Position numbers and translations under genes: made by a program. This document shows positions 36,764-48,878 of a stretch of 64,000 nt of DNA, in pieces (positions within the stretch are counted from its first letter, which is position 1; each line of letters opens with the position of its first letter). The stretch comes from Neurospora tetrasperma FGSC 2508 (Eukaryota; Ascomycota; Sordariomycetes; Sordariales; Sordariaceae). Where the stretch lies: the NCBI RefSeq assembly GCF_000213175.1, contig NW_009799103.1, positions 2,293,943-2,357,942 on the forward strand, given 5' to 3'. The notes beneath the pieces are model-generated. The model worked only from the letters and a program-made list of their open reading frames with translations, made no database searches and was not told the origin of the DNA.

Positions 36764-39700
36764 TCACTGCTGGGCTCGCTTGCCTCGACCTGCCACTGCC
36801 CCTCCGAGTCTCCCAAAAGGCCTTCCAAGCGTTCGGGTTTTTGCTGGAGGCGCCGCCGCGGGCAGATCCTTGGCCGGAACAGGAGGCGCTCGCCCTCCTG
36901 TCCCTTCCCTCCCAGTGCCCTTGGCATCCATTGCAGTCTCGCCTCCTCCTATCTTAAGATCACTCAACGCTGATGACGCGTCGTCTTCATCTCCTCGTTG
37001 AAGGCGCCTGGCACGTTCCTGGACTGATCGGAACTTCTCTAGCAATTCATTCCAGCGGATGATGCTGTCGTCTCGACCCTTAAGTCGATTGGGGCGATCA
37101 AAGGTGGACGCACTTGGCGTAGTAGCAGTGCTGCGGGTCAACAACATGTGAGTATCGATTCCTGAAGTGCTTTTACGGTTTGGGGACGCTAAGGGTGGTG
37201 AAGAAGGGGAGCCGGCAAACGCCTCGGCGACTGAGCCATGTCGCGAATGAGACAAATGGGCGCCTCCTCCGCTAACACCATTCCCTGTGGCAGAGTTGAC
37301 ATACGGTCTAGGCGCAATGTGAAGATAGCCGATAGAGCTGACGCTGTTGAGGCGATTTTTTAGGGCCGCAAAGGCCGAGGATTGCGGTAAAAGCATCAGA
37401 AGCCCGTAGAGACACTTATACAAGTGTGGGTACTTTTCCGGCTCGAGTAGTTGCAAACGAAGATCTGGTCACTGTTAGCCAGCTGTCAATGCGTGTAAGG
37501 GTGGGTTCTGGAAGGTAAGGTACAAGTGAAAACCGGCGACTCCAGTAGTTGAACCAGCTTGTCGATCTGGATGAGCATATTGACCGTCATCTCGAGCTCG
37601 GCACTGTCGAATAGTCAGCAGCGTATACTCGAGGAGCTAGGGGAATACACACAATATCTGTAAGAGATTATAAGCCTGTTCGTAGGCCTGTGCCAGCAGG
37701 CAGAGCGAGAAAGTTGCCACTGCATTGTAACACCATGATCGAAAAAGCGCTACAAAGAATGTTTGGCCATCCTACAAGTTGTGAGTACCTTGCCTTTAGA
37801 AAGAGCGCTCATAGTGCCATACCTTAGTTTCAAGGTTCCTGAGCCGCTTTCGCAACTCCGCTAATTCAGGCGCAGTGATGAGGTTGTTGTTAAGGTTTTG
37901 CACCATTATGCTCGCGAACTCGACGTCCTCCTCCTTTTCAATGCAATCAGCCAATGTTCTGTAGATCCGCTCGGCGCTGAGGCTTGTGCAAAGTTGACGG
38001 ATTATTAGGTTGCCTCTCGTCTCTAGAAGCTTCCTGTCGGTCGAGAATAACTGCAGTAGGTTAACCATGAAGTTGGAGAAATAATCGTCTTCACTGTTTC
38101 TCGAAATTTGCGAGAGAAGCTGCAAGTCCTTGGTAACGACTGCTTCCGCAGGATCGGACAGGGTCTTGAGCAAGGCTGGGAAAGTCCCGTCGTTGAAAGC
38201 CAACACTTTTCTGGGTGCTTTTCGGTGCAGCATGATCAACCATGTCAAGGCAGCAACACGGGTAGCCTCGTGATCGTTCAGGAACAACAGTGTCAGCGAG
38301 TTTACGGCAGCAACATAGTCGAGGTCAGCTTGAGGTATTGCCTGAGGTGTTGCCTGAGATGCGACTGCCGGAGTAGGGGCGCGTTCGTTTTGCCTTCCCT
38401 GAGCTGGTGTCGGACTGCGGAGGTCGAGGTCTCGTGAACTAGACAAAGACGCCCGATTGCTCGCGTTTCCGTTCAGCTGCTCACTAGGAGCCGGCGGGGC
38501 GGATACGAGATCTGCTTCGTCAGAAAGAGAAACCACATAGTCCATCAGCGAGTTATTGACTCTGGCGGCGGCTTGGCGAATAGACTCAACACCGCTAGCC
38601 ATAGCCGGCAGTAAGTGCGCCAGTATCTTGGGCGTAAATGGCAATACTTCTTCCGGGCAGATATCGAGGAATTCGACGATCCAGCGTAGCGATTCTAGAA
38701 GTCCGTCCTCTTCTGGAACATCTATCAGATTCTTCTGGCGATTGGTCCGAGGGTGAGAGGTAGACATACCTAGGGGCGAATCGAGAGTGGCGGTTAGTAT
38801 CTCCAGGATGGCCTTGTAGTTGATTTGCACGTCCTGTCCGGGGACCCAGTCATCTTCGCTGCTCACATCGTCGTCCTCCTCGTTTGCCGTTATGGAGTCG
38901 ACCTCGTCCCCATCCTCAAGGGAGCGGCCACCGCCGCTACCGATGGAGTCCTTTCTGCTTTGCCTTGCTGCATCTCTAGACCTCTTGCTCTCGGTTATCC
39001 CCTTCTTGACTTGAGCGATGCGTTTGATTTCAGCCAGGAACTTGTCCAGGCAAGCCTGGGTAGCAACATGAACGTCTCGGTTGGAGTCACTGAGAAAACG
39101 CAAAAGTCCACCGAGGAATTCTGGCAGGTAGGTGACGAGCTCAAGGTCAGGGATCGAGTCGAGCAGAGTAATCCAGCCAACCAAGAAGGTTCTGCTAAAG
39201 GGGTTCAGGGCGAAGATGCGCTCCCGCAGCAGGGGGATGAATCGTTTCAAGGAAAATGCAGTGGGCAAGTCCAACTGTTCGTCATTGGCGTTCTTATCGT
39301 CTCCGTCGAACTCCTGAGGCTGCTCCAGCACCGAAACATAGGTCGCGGCCGATTCGGAAACGATATCTTTGACTAGGCGATCTAAAAGCTCGGCACCATT
39401 TTTGACAGAGAGTTCAGAGTCGGCGCCCAACTAGGCGCCGTGGTAAACATGTGAGTAACATGGCGCGGAAGAATAGACGAATGGAATGTTACTTACTTTG
39501 CAGAGGGCATCGAAAATATAATTGAAGTAGACCAGAATTTCACCCTTGGCCACCTTGGCTATGTTGTACATAGCCTCACAGGCATAATATCTTACCCGAG
39601 CATCCTGGTCCGTGAAGCAAGCTAGAACGGGAGGAACAATGACCTCGAGGTACTTGGGAAGCTCCTGCTTGGAAGAGTGAGTAAGGGAAAGGGGCAAGTT

Positions 39701-40140
39701 GATATCATCAAGACGGGGAAAGACGTTAACATACTGGGCCGAGTGCTATTGCGGCGGCAGCCAGGCCTATCAAGCCACCGTTGCGTGCATGAGGCTGATG
39801 AACAGCATATGCGTAGTCATTGCAAAGCTGGTCGAGGATGGCTTCGATTTTGGCGTAGTCCTTGGCGGCAATCAGCTCACGAATGGTACGCTCCAGGCTG
39901 GAAGAGCGAGCTTGTGTAAGTCTAGGATCTCGACCGATGAAGGGCATCCACGAAAAGGTCAATGCTGTGAGAAGACTGGCCTGCGGATCCGGGAGCCAAG
40001 GCCATATCAATCCACGGATTGGCAAAGTGGAGGAAAGCGGTGATGAAGAAGGGGAGGAAAAAAAAGACATACTCGAGTGCCCCGATCTTGCGCTTGTCAT
40101 ATAGCTTGTCATTGAGAAAGCGCTGAATGTTCAGGTCCAT
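36764..40140 (-). CDS. vac14: Vac14, scaffold of the PI(3,5)P2 kinase complex
   Basis: Seven exons (40140-40073, 39897-39735, 39664-39497, 39430-37823, 37771-37653, 37603-37524, 37464-36764) give about 968 residues. Recognisable blocks are: the N-terminal lead [74 protein letters not shown]; and C-terminal [60 protein letters not shown]. These are HEAT repeats followed by the Fab1/Fig4-binding C-terminal region. Vac14 holds Fab1 kinase and Fig4 phosphatase on the vacuole or endosome. The central acidic Ser-rich insert (around residues 290-340) and the Ser/Gly/Pro-rich tail are typical low-complexity additions. The exon 3 acceptor is a tandem AAGCAG (39667 or 39664). Confidence 0.93.
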
Positions 40141-41026
40141 GGCTCAGGTCTTGTCGGGCGTGCTCTTGTTGATTAATCTCGTAGGCCGGGGGAACCAAGC
40201 ACATGCTACTATGGCACCGCTCCAAGCCCGTTAGCGACCGAGACAGGACAGGAGAGGACGCTTACGTTGACTGTGTGCGTCGGTGGTTGACGGATAACAA
40301 TGGTCAGGGAAGGCCGACGGGGTTTTAAACAGCGTACCTCTGGTAAGTGGCTATATGTCATAGATAGGCGCTGTCGTGCTAGTCCAACCTGTCACCAACT
40401 CGGTCCGACATACGATCTATGCTTTGGCCTCTGTCGTATGTATCGTGTACGCCCTCGACCGCCTAGCACGCGATGCTGGATGAGGCTGAATGGTGTTGCG
40501 GCGCCGGATGGAGCCTTGGAGCCTCTAGGTAATCTGGCAATATGAAAATGTGAAAAACAAGACGCGAAGTGGTTATTCTGATGCAGATCCAATGCACGGT
40601 TATAAGGTGATGTGAATGCGGCGATCTGCAAACGCTTTTCCAAACTTTGGCCTCGATGGGACATGGGATGCGGGATGTGGATGATTGAGAGGTTCGTCAG
40701 GCTGCTTGGTGGTGGTGACTGACGCGCAGCCTGAACAGCTTGTCCTGCCTATGGTGTAGCCAAGTTAGTACTAACCTGTACCTACCCGAGCTACCGAAGC
40801 GCCAGCCTTTCTTGCCGTCCAACCTGTCTGCAAAGACTAGTACTAGCAGTACCGGCCTTCCAACGTGCTCGAAACGGGTCACATACGCCCGCTGATAAGA
40901 ACTGATGAAAAGTGGTGGCAACGTTGTCGTTTAGGCCGTACACTGGAAGCTCTTGGTCGTACTGTTTACCTTGAGCACGTGGGTAAATGTCAATTTGGGC
41001 TATGTATTAGAAGACTAGGTAGCTTA
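40141..41026. other. Intergenic region upstream of VAC14, no gene seen
   Basis: Promoter side of VAC14. Open frames up to about 90 codons, without recognisable homology. The region runs into the duplicated sequence that flanks the first N run. Confidence 0.55.
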
Positions 41027-41820
41027 TCAGTTTGGTTCTTCTAACGGGGTAGAACTTAGACGTAGTCTCTCAAAACAGGCGTTCTCAAAAGAGAAGATTA
41101 GAAAAAGGAAGAAAAAGGGGGGGGGGGGGGGGGGGGNNNNNNNNNNNNNNNNNNNNNNNNNNNNNNNNNNNNNNNNNNNNNNNNNNNNNNNNNNNNNNNN
41201 NNNNNNNNNNNNNNNNNNNNNNNNNNNNNNNNNNNNNNNNNNNNNNNNNNNNNNNNNNNNNNNNNNNNNNNNNNNNNNNNNNNNNNNNNNNNNNNNNNNN
41301 NNNNNNNNNNNNNNNNNNNNNNNNNNNNNNNNNNNNNNNNNNNNNNNNNNNNNNNNNNNNNNNNNNNNNNNNNNNNNNNNNNNNNNNNNNNNNNNNNNNN
41401 NNNNNNNNNNNNNNNNNNNNNNNNNNNNNNNNNNNNNNNNNNNNNNNNNNNNNNNNNNNNNNNNNNNNNNNNNNNNNNNNNNNNNNNNNNNNNNNNNNNN
41501 NNNNNNNNNNNNNNNNNNNNNNNNNNNNNNNNNNNNNNNNNNNNNNNNNNNNNNNNNNNNNNNNNNNNNNNNNNNNNNNNNNNNNNNNNNNNNNNNNNNN
41601 NNNNNNNNNNNNNNNNNNNNNNNNNNNNNNNNNNNNNNNNNNNNNNNNNNNNNNNNNNNNNNNNNNNNNNNNNNNNNNNNNNNNNNNNNNNNNNNNNNNN
41701 NNNNNNNNNNTTTCAGTTTGGTTTTTTTTACGGGGGGAAAAATTAAGCGGTGTTTTTCCAAAACAGGGGTTTTCCAAAAGGAAAGTTTAAAAAAAGGAAG
41801 AAAGAAGGAGGGGGGGGGGG
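41027..41820. repeat. N-gap (41137-41710) flanked by two copies of the same ~110-bp sequence
   Basis: 41027-41136 (TCAGTTTGGTTCTTCTAACG ... poly-G) and 41713-41820 (TCAGTTTGGTTTTTTTTACG ... poly-G) align along their whole length, both ending in AAAAAGGAAGAAA then G homopolymer. The right copy differs by many homopolymer-like substitutions (T and A runs), as in a low-quality read end. Between them lie 574 N. The simplest reading is an unmerged contig overlap at a poly-G tract, not a biological repeat. Confidence 0.8.
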
Positions 41821-42664
41821 CAGCGCCAAGCTTTAATGTGGGTCTGTAGAAGTAGGCAGGCTGAGTGAATGAGACTACCAGAATCGAGTTTCTATTTGCC
41901 TCTTGCCCCGGCCACAAGACTGCTTGATCACCATCCAACTGCTTCTATAACGTGACGGTCATATTTTCCACTGGCCGTGTCTCTATTCTCGACGTCTCTA
42001 CCTTATTGGGCCATTCCATTCTTTTTTGTTTACGTATATGCCGAAGAGACACATGTGATTGTCTCTTGTTACACCTCCCGAATGTTTACTGCTTCGTGTC
42101 ACCTTCATATTCTCTTACCTCGTCATTGTGCTGCTCCAAGCATCCCGTTCATCCATCATCCACACCTTCATTCAAGCTCCCGTTCCGTTAATCTGGACTT
42201 TTGGACTTGATCGTCAACAACCTTTGTACACAGTTCATATGACAGGTCAGTTGCTAACTACATGCTTCCGTCCGGTTGGTCGAAACCAATCACAAGGACG
42301 CCCCCGGAAAGCTCCCAGAGTGTCGTTTATAGTTTGATTCACAGTCAGACCAGACGTAGTGATATCTCTGAATGGCCTGGCTCTAAGACGTACGTGCAAA
42401 ACTGCCTGCTCAAGGAAAGTGCAGGTATGCATAACCCGAATACCCATTTTTCTTACATTTTTCTTTTTTTTGGGGGGGGAAAAAAAAAGAAAGAAAAAAA
42501 AGAAAATATACTGAACACAGCGTGGCTTTGTCTTTAATCCAGAATTGTGGGCCATTGTAGCCCATGTAGCCCATCTACCATATCTCGTCCCTCGCCTGTG
42601 ACCATCCCCTCCTTTTATAAAATTTCCATGTGCAATACATTTCCCTCATTCGAAAGCGTCACAA
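41821..42664. other. Intergenic region with G/A homopolymer
   Basis: Downstream side of the desaturase gene. A T run, G run and A-rich tract occur at about 42460-42506. Overlapping frames of 77-100 codons are not credible genes. Nothing else supported. Confidence 0.55.
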
Positions 42665-44670
42665 TCAGTGAGCATGAGAATGTCCGATGCTGCCATCAAC
42701 AATAGTCTGCTGGCACTTCCTCAAGATAGCTGCCTGCCTAGCCACATCAGCTAGCCTCCCGATGACGTGTTTGTTGCCTTCCACAAATCCGTACAGCGCA
42801 TAAGGGATTCCAACATCGTTACAGAAGTCTTGGACTAGCTTCTGCGTCTTGCGAAGGTTATGTCTAGGAATGCGCGGGTACAAGTGGTGAATGGCCTGGA
42901 ACTGGAGGCCGCCGTGGAAAAAGTCAAGCCACTCGGGGCAGTCGACGTCCATGGTGGTGCGCAGCATGCGCTGCGGGAAGGACTCATGAGGGCCCAGATC
43001 AGAGGTGGACATGGCGAAGTGTGACAGAGTGATCTGCACGTGCAACGGGCTGGTGACCGCGTGGGAGATCATGAAAAAAACAAAACGGTTCCAGTTGCCA
43101 TCGATTGCCTTGTACATGATCCCATAACCGAACCAGTACCAGAAGAAGACCTGACCGACAAGCTCGAGATGCCGGTGCCACCAGGCAGGACCGTGCTTGG
43201 GTGCCTGGCCCTTGAGCAAGTACTCCCACGAGAGACGGTAGAGGTTCAGGCGGGCGAACATCATGACGATGTAGTAGAGGTAGTGCTGGAGGGAGACGAA
43301 GAATTTGGCAAAGATGTCGTACTCCATGACACGGTCATAGTATGTGGACCGCAGATTAGTGAAGAAGCGATGGGAAATGGCGAAGAAGGGGAGGTGTTCT
43401 ATGTCCGGATCGTGCTCAGGGCTGTTGGTGATGATATGGTGAACGTTGTGGTTGCGCTTCCACCAACCTAGACTGAGACCACCGATGAAGTCGGCAATGA
43501 TGATGCCGATGACAGTATCGACATGGAAATGGTGCGTGATGCCCATGTGCCCGGCGTCATGGGCAGTGAAGACTAGCTGGTGCCAGAAAGAGCCGAGACA
43601 GAACGCACTAGGAACGTACCAACCCCATTTTAGGAACAGAAGACACCCGCAGAAGAGGAGAGTATAGCGGAATCCTTCGATGGCGTAAGCAACATAGTTG
43701 CAGTCATAGAGTCCTTCGGCCTTGATGCGCTCGTTGAGTTCACGATACTTTCGGATGACGGTGTCTTGCGTTCCCTCATCGAGCGGAGGGTACTTGTCGA
43801 GATCGAGCCTGATCTCTTGCCTTGTTAGAGCGTCGAGATGGGCCATGCCATCCCTAGGGCCATCATCGGCGCCCTTGGCACTGGCCTTCTCATCCTCAAT
43901 GGAGGAAATCGAGGTGAAGGAATCGGATCGGCTTACGGCCGACTTTGACCGGGCGTTAGGACGGGCGTGGAGTTGGTTCAATTCCGGCGCCGATTCTCCA
44001 TCATCAAAGACCGGGGAAGGGGCGGGCGAAGGGGTCCGTGAGCTCTCGGATTCAGTAGAGGCAGCCTGACTCGCAAATGATGACGATCCGAAGCTAGTGT
44101 CCTCATCGTAGTTCGCAGCTCTGGCCCTTATTTCTGGGGACTCCTCTTCCCATTCTTCACCTTCTTCTCCTCTTGGCCTGAACTTGCCTCCTTGTATCGG
44201 CGGCAAGAAATTCTTCCATCTCCCTGGTATCCTGCCCACTCTGTACCTGTTCATCTGAGCTCTTGCTTCTGGGGAATGTAACCTGTAGTGATTCCAAAAA
44301 AGTACACGCTATGAAGTCAGCATCTTCTTCTTCACCGGGGCCCGATAACTATACACCGGACTGGATCCAGACTGTCGCGATTGGTGCATGATATTGTGTT
44401 TTGTACGCACCCGTTTACTTCATCGGTAGCATCCCTCCCAATCATGTGCTTGATGGCCTTGTCACCACCGGGGTGATACTTGACCCAAGCGTCAACCTTC
44501 AGGACATATTGATCGACAATGATGATATGGCGACCTTCAGAAATCAAGGCCTCGATCTCACGGCGGGAAATGAAGGGATATGTCCGCTCTGCTGTTTTAA
44601 CTGTCGACTGCTGAGCCGTTGCGGTATCTTCGGCAGCGGCGCGTGATGGTGATGGGGGTTTAGAAGCCAT
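42665..44670 (-). CDS. Cytochrome b5-fused sphingolipid delta-8 desaturase
   Basis: Two exons, 44670-44411 and 44282-42665, with a GTGCGT...CAG intron, give 625 residues. The N-terminal cytochrome b5 domain holds the haem-binding HPGG at 66-69. A low-complexity, acidic, Ser-rich linker of about 130 residues (roughly 120-230) follows. The membrane-bound desaturase domain has three histidine boxes: HDAGH at 328-332, HNVHH at 365-369 and QAIHH at 549-553. The QxxHH third box is typical of b5-fused front-end and sphingolipid desaturases. In fungi this type introduces the delta-8 double bond in the sphingoid base of glucosylceramides in the ER. The join DEVNG|LHSPEARAQM fits the family. The frame is open upstream to 44883, but the ATG at 44670 fits best. 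A front-end fatty-acid desaturase is the alternative. Confidence 0.9.
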
Positions 44671-45815
44671 TGTTGTCTTTGCGCAAGACTGTTGTGTTTT
44701 GAACGAAAAAAGATAGAGGGATTCGCTACTGGGTGGAACAAAACACCCGCCGTCTGTGGACAGGGAAAGGTTGTGGTGTTGTCCTCGCAACAGTTCAGGA
44801 AACTCAAGGTCAGTTTTGATAGAAATCCAAGGTGTTGATACTAGTAGGTGGGTGGTCGTTGAAGGTGGGACGGATAGGGCCACAGAGGTTGGTGAGTGGT
44901 TCGATACGTCGATTCTGATGCGGGCGCTGTTCCTGGGCAGTGGACATGACTACCCAAAACAACGGGCATGGGACGATGTGACATTGGATAAGATCATAGG
45001 TTCCTACTGGAGGGGTTGACCGAGTGGAAACCTCACCGCTGGCGCGTCTACCCAGCTTGCCAGCTCCAGGCCATCCCGCTTGGCGTTTGCTGCACCACAT
45101 AGGGGTCATACAATACCAGATGTCACGCAAGGGTTCTTGCCACTCCAACTTTTGCGTCTGAAATTAAACCACATTGCTGATCGCCAACGACGTCTTTGGA
45201 CCCTGGGTGTTCAGGGTCACAACTGCCCGCATGTCATTAAAACATAGGGGAAGAACAGAACAAAGGGTCCAAAGGATATTCAGAGGGTTAGGGTCCCTGG
45301 TCGATGGCTTCTCAAACAAATAACGTCATGCCAAGCAACATGCCCTGTACACAAGAATACACATCAACACCAGAACGCAGTTAAAGACCGGCATTGATGG
45401 ATACTGCTACTCGGACTAAAAAGTAATTGCACCGGCATGGAGAACAGACAAGAATCATCCAAAACCCACAGCCTTCTGATAACTCGGCAATGTTAACATA
45501 GAATAGCCAGCAGCCTTCCTGCCTTCCCATTTGGCTACCAAGGTAGCTTTTCTGTATCTTTTAAAATCTCGTGTATTCATCGAGTCTCGAGCCCAACCAG
45601 GACCCGCAAGGCCAAATAGCCCTAGTCCAACCAACAAGCGGCGTCTATTTAGCATGTCATGTGAAAACCCCCTATTAAACCCTTGAGGGAAAGCCCGTGA
45701 CTACAGTATAAGTACACACCTCCTCCCATCCTCTTTCCATACTCCCAATGCTAGAAATCCAGACAGCACATTTTTCCGTGCTTAGAGCCATTCAACGCCA
45801 AAACGCTCCAGCTGC
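44671..45815. other. Intergenic region between desaturase and DLD genes
   Basis: Upstream of the desaturase and downstream of DLD, both minus strand. A 66-codon minus-strand frame at 45455-45655 begins with a twin-arginine/hydrophobic-looking stretch, but it lies just past the DLD stop and is probably 3' UTR (see rejected items). No supported gene. Confidence 0.55.
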
Positions 45816-47651
45816 TTAGAAGTGGATGGCCTTTGAGTGAGTGGCCATGGCCGCCTCCTTGAAAGCCTCGGCGAGGGTAGGGTGAGCGTGGCAGGTGCGG
45901 GCAATGTCCTCGCTGGAAGCGCCATACTCGAGGGCAAGGGTACCCTCAGCAATCATCTCACCGGCGTTGGGACCGATGATGTGGACACCGAGAATCCGGT
46001 CGGTCTCGGGGTCGGCGATCATCTTAACCATGCCCTCAGTGTCAAGGTTGGTCTTGGCGCGGGAGTTGGCGCTGAAGGGGAAGGTACCGACGCGGTAGGG
46101 AACACCAGCCTTCTTGAGTTCCTGCTCGGACTGGCCAACCCAGGCAACCTCGGGGAAGGTGTACATGACCGAAGGAATGCAGCCGTAGTTGACATGGCCG
46201 TAACCCTTCTTGATGTACTCGACGACAGCAACGGCCTCCTCCTCAGCCTTGTGAGCAAGCATGGGGCCGAAGGTGACATCACCAACGCAGCGAATGTGGG
46301 GGATCTTGGTGCGGTACTCGGAGTCAATGATGACACGGCCGCGCTCATCCTTCTCGAGTCCAATGCTCTCAAGGCCGAGACCCTCGGTGTAGGGACGGCG
46401 GCCAATAGCGACAAGAACAACGTCACCCTCGAGCTGTGTTCGAACAATGTCAGCTTTGAAAATCACGACAACGAACAGATAGCCTGCAGGGTATCATAAG
46501 CCACTCACAGTCTCGGGCTTGCCACCCTTAGCGGAGTCGACCTCGAGCTTAACGGTCTCGCCAGTCTTGTCACCGGAAACGACCTTGGTGCCGGTCTTGA
46601 AGTTGATGCCCTGCTTCTTCAGGATCTTCTGGATGGACTTGGCAACCTCAAGGTCCATGCCGGGGCCGCCAATCTGGTCGAGAAACTCGATGACGGTGAC
46701 CTGGGCGCCGAGACGGGACCAGACAGAAGCCATTTCGAGACCAATGATGCCACCACCGATGACGAGCATCTTCTCCGGGACCTTCTCAAGAGCAATGGCG
46801 CCAGTGCTGCTGATGACGCGCTTCTCGTCGATTTCGAGGCCGGGGAAGGGGGTGACCTCGGAGCCAGTGGCGATAAGGATGTTCTTGCCCTTGACGGAGG
46901 TCTCGCCGCCGTCGTTGAGCTTGACGTTGATGGTGTGCTCGTCGGCGAAGGCGCCGGCACCCTTGATGTACTCGACGCCGTTCTTCTTCAGGAGGAACTC
47001 GACACCTTTGGTGAGACCGCTGACGGACTGTTCCTTGGCCTTCATAAGCTGGGCGAGGTTGAGCTTGACATCGCCGACCTCGATGCCGCGGTGTTTCGAG
47101 TCGTGGAGGATCTGATGGTAGAGATGGGAGTTGTTGAGGAGCGACTTGGAGGGAATGCAGCCGACGTTCAGGCAGGTACCGCCGAGGGTGCCGCGCTTCT
47201 CGATACAGGCGACCTATTTCCAGGCAACATGGGAGATAGCAGTCAGATATTGTCGTCATTCGTCGGTGTTGCGGTGTAGTTGATTCGCGATGCGACGCAC
47301 CTTGAGACCCTCCTGGCCGGCCTTGATGGCAGCAACATAGCCAGCGACACCACCTCCAATGATGACGAGATCCTTCTCCTCTACGGGCACATCAACAGTC
47401 AGCCGACCAGAATCCTTTGACGAGAACCAGCTCTTGATGTTGGCAAACAGACCAGACTCGGTCGCATAGGTCCTCCTCAACCTGGGAGAAACGACGACAG
47501 GGAGCCTGTATGTGGTCGTCAGGTCAGCCTCAGTACGCGCATGAGAAAACAATGTGTCGGGCATCCGCCGGCAACCGGGACAGTGAGCTTACCCCGAGGG
47601 CTTGAAGGCGGACCGGACGGCAGCACGGCCTATTAATCTTTGGGACAGCAT
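45816..47651 (-). CDS. lpd1: Dihydrolipoamide dehydrogenase (E3), mitochondrial
   Basis: Four exons (47651-47593, 47505-47301, 47213-46509, 46433-45816) give 528 residues. The basic N-terminus ([20 protein letters not shown]) is a likely mitochondrial presequence. Next come the FAD Rossmann motif ([18 protein letters not shown]), the redox-active disulfide CLNVGC (Cys102 and Cys107) followed by IPSK, the NAD-binding motif [17 protein letters not shown], and the C-terminal dimer-interface HPT...E dyad (His507, Glu512). E3 reoxidises dihydrolipoyl groups for the pyruvate, 2-oxoglutarate and branched-chain dehydrogenase complexes and the glycine cleavage system in the matrix. All splice joins restore highly conserved sequence. 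Slightly longer than the usual ~505-residue precursor because of the leader. Confidence 0.96.
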
Positions 47652-48878
47652 GGTGAAAATATGTGCTGAATGAAAAACCAGAAATGGAAACAGGGAAAAT
47701 TCGAAGGAACGAGCGCACTGCAGAGAGATGCCCGGGGAAGCAGGGAATGCGATTCGATGGTGAGACGTCGAAAGTGTGTACTGAACTGCAAAACGCCGCG
47801 GGAGAGACAATTGTTGGGATTCGAGGCGGAAGCTATTCACGGCAAGCGAAAAATGTCCAGTCCCACTTGTTCGGGTTGCCAGCCCGTCAGAGGCTCACAT
47901 CGCTCAAAGGGCACCCGCTTTCCACCGTGCCCGTCCCCAAGCTGGCCCGCTCGAGACAGCGCAGAGCGGAGTGGTAGGTAGGACGGAGCGGAGTAGGAAC
48001 ACCACTACCTAGGTAGGTAGTAGGTACCTCGAATCTCGCGTACATTACACTAAATAGGTAGGTACTGCCTGATTGTGTTATTAGTGTGCTACAGTAAGTA
48101 AAAGTATTATGATGCCAGTGTTAGGCGGGACGGGCAGCGCGCTCTTCGCCGTCTCACTGTCGCTGCTGCCCTGACTGCTTCGTCGAAGAAACCCGTCCCC
48201 GAATACGTAAGGTACGGTACTGGCCTTGTTGCGTCCTGTGATTGGTCAAGATGAACTTGCGCGTGCAGCAGCTGACTCCAAAATTTTGACATCTCTGCAC
48301 TCCCGCTATGTAGCCATTTTTCTGACAGCTTGTGTTTGACATTCCTCTTGCTCCTTGGCGCGATCCCCTCTTTGCTCCCCTCTTTACTCCGCCCGTCAAC
48401 GCCAAATAACCCCAGCTTGCCCAGCTGCCGAATTGGAGAAGCATAGCCTGTCCCTGACCCGTCTCCTGACTTTTGTTTGTCGAACGACATACAATCTCGA
48501 GTCCCGCCCGACCCTCATGAAACCCCGTCCCTTCGTTGCAAAACGAAATGACATCATTGAGTGCTATTCACAGACCACTATATTTCCGGGCTCCCGCAGA
48601 CTCGAGTCGGTCGCTCCCTGGATCCCTAGTAGCAAATCGTCCTTCCAGACAACAAGTTCCCCAAAGCTACCCCCAACTTTTCCAGTCCCGCCGTCAACGC
48701 TAATATCTACGAAGTAGGTAACTACATCGGAGCGAGAATACTTGGGTTAGTTCCATGAACTTGTCAAGATATTGGTCAATGGCCTTTTGTATGGACCCCG
48801 GCACACTTGTATCCCTGATCATTATGTTGCTATTCCCGAAGATATCCGATCTATATACAGGTATCCAACAAAGCAAAA
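47652..48878. other. Intergenic region with TAGG/CCTA repeats
   Basis: Upstream of DLD and downstream of Sgd1. It contains a cluster of TAGG/CCTA tetranucleotides with a palindromic CCTAGG centre (about 47974-48064). No gene recognised; frames over 100 codons here are not conserved-looking. Confidence 0.55.
47974..48064. repeat. TAGG/CCTA tetranucleotide-rich palindromic tract
   Basis: Contains GGTAGGTAGGAC, ACTACCTAGGTAGGTAGTAG and AGGTAGGTAC. Similar short tracts occur at about 4348-4362, 34725-34745 and 34833-34843. It resembles a microsatellite typical of intergenic DNA in this genome; no function is implied. Confidence 0.6.

Noticed and set aside
45455-45655. 66-codon minus-strand frame beginning with a twin-arginine/hydrophobic stretch (MLNRRRLLVGLGLFGLAG)
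   Set aside because: It lies about 160 bases past the DLD stop on the same strand, has no homologue that I recognise, and is within the expected 3' UTR. Resemblance to a Tat signal is probably chance.
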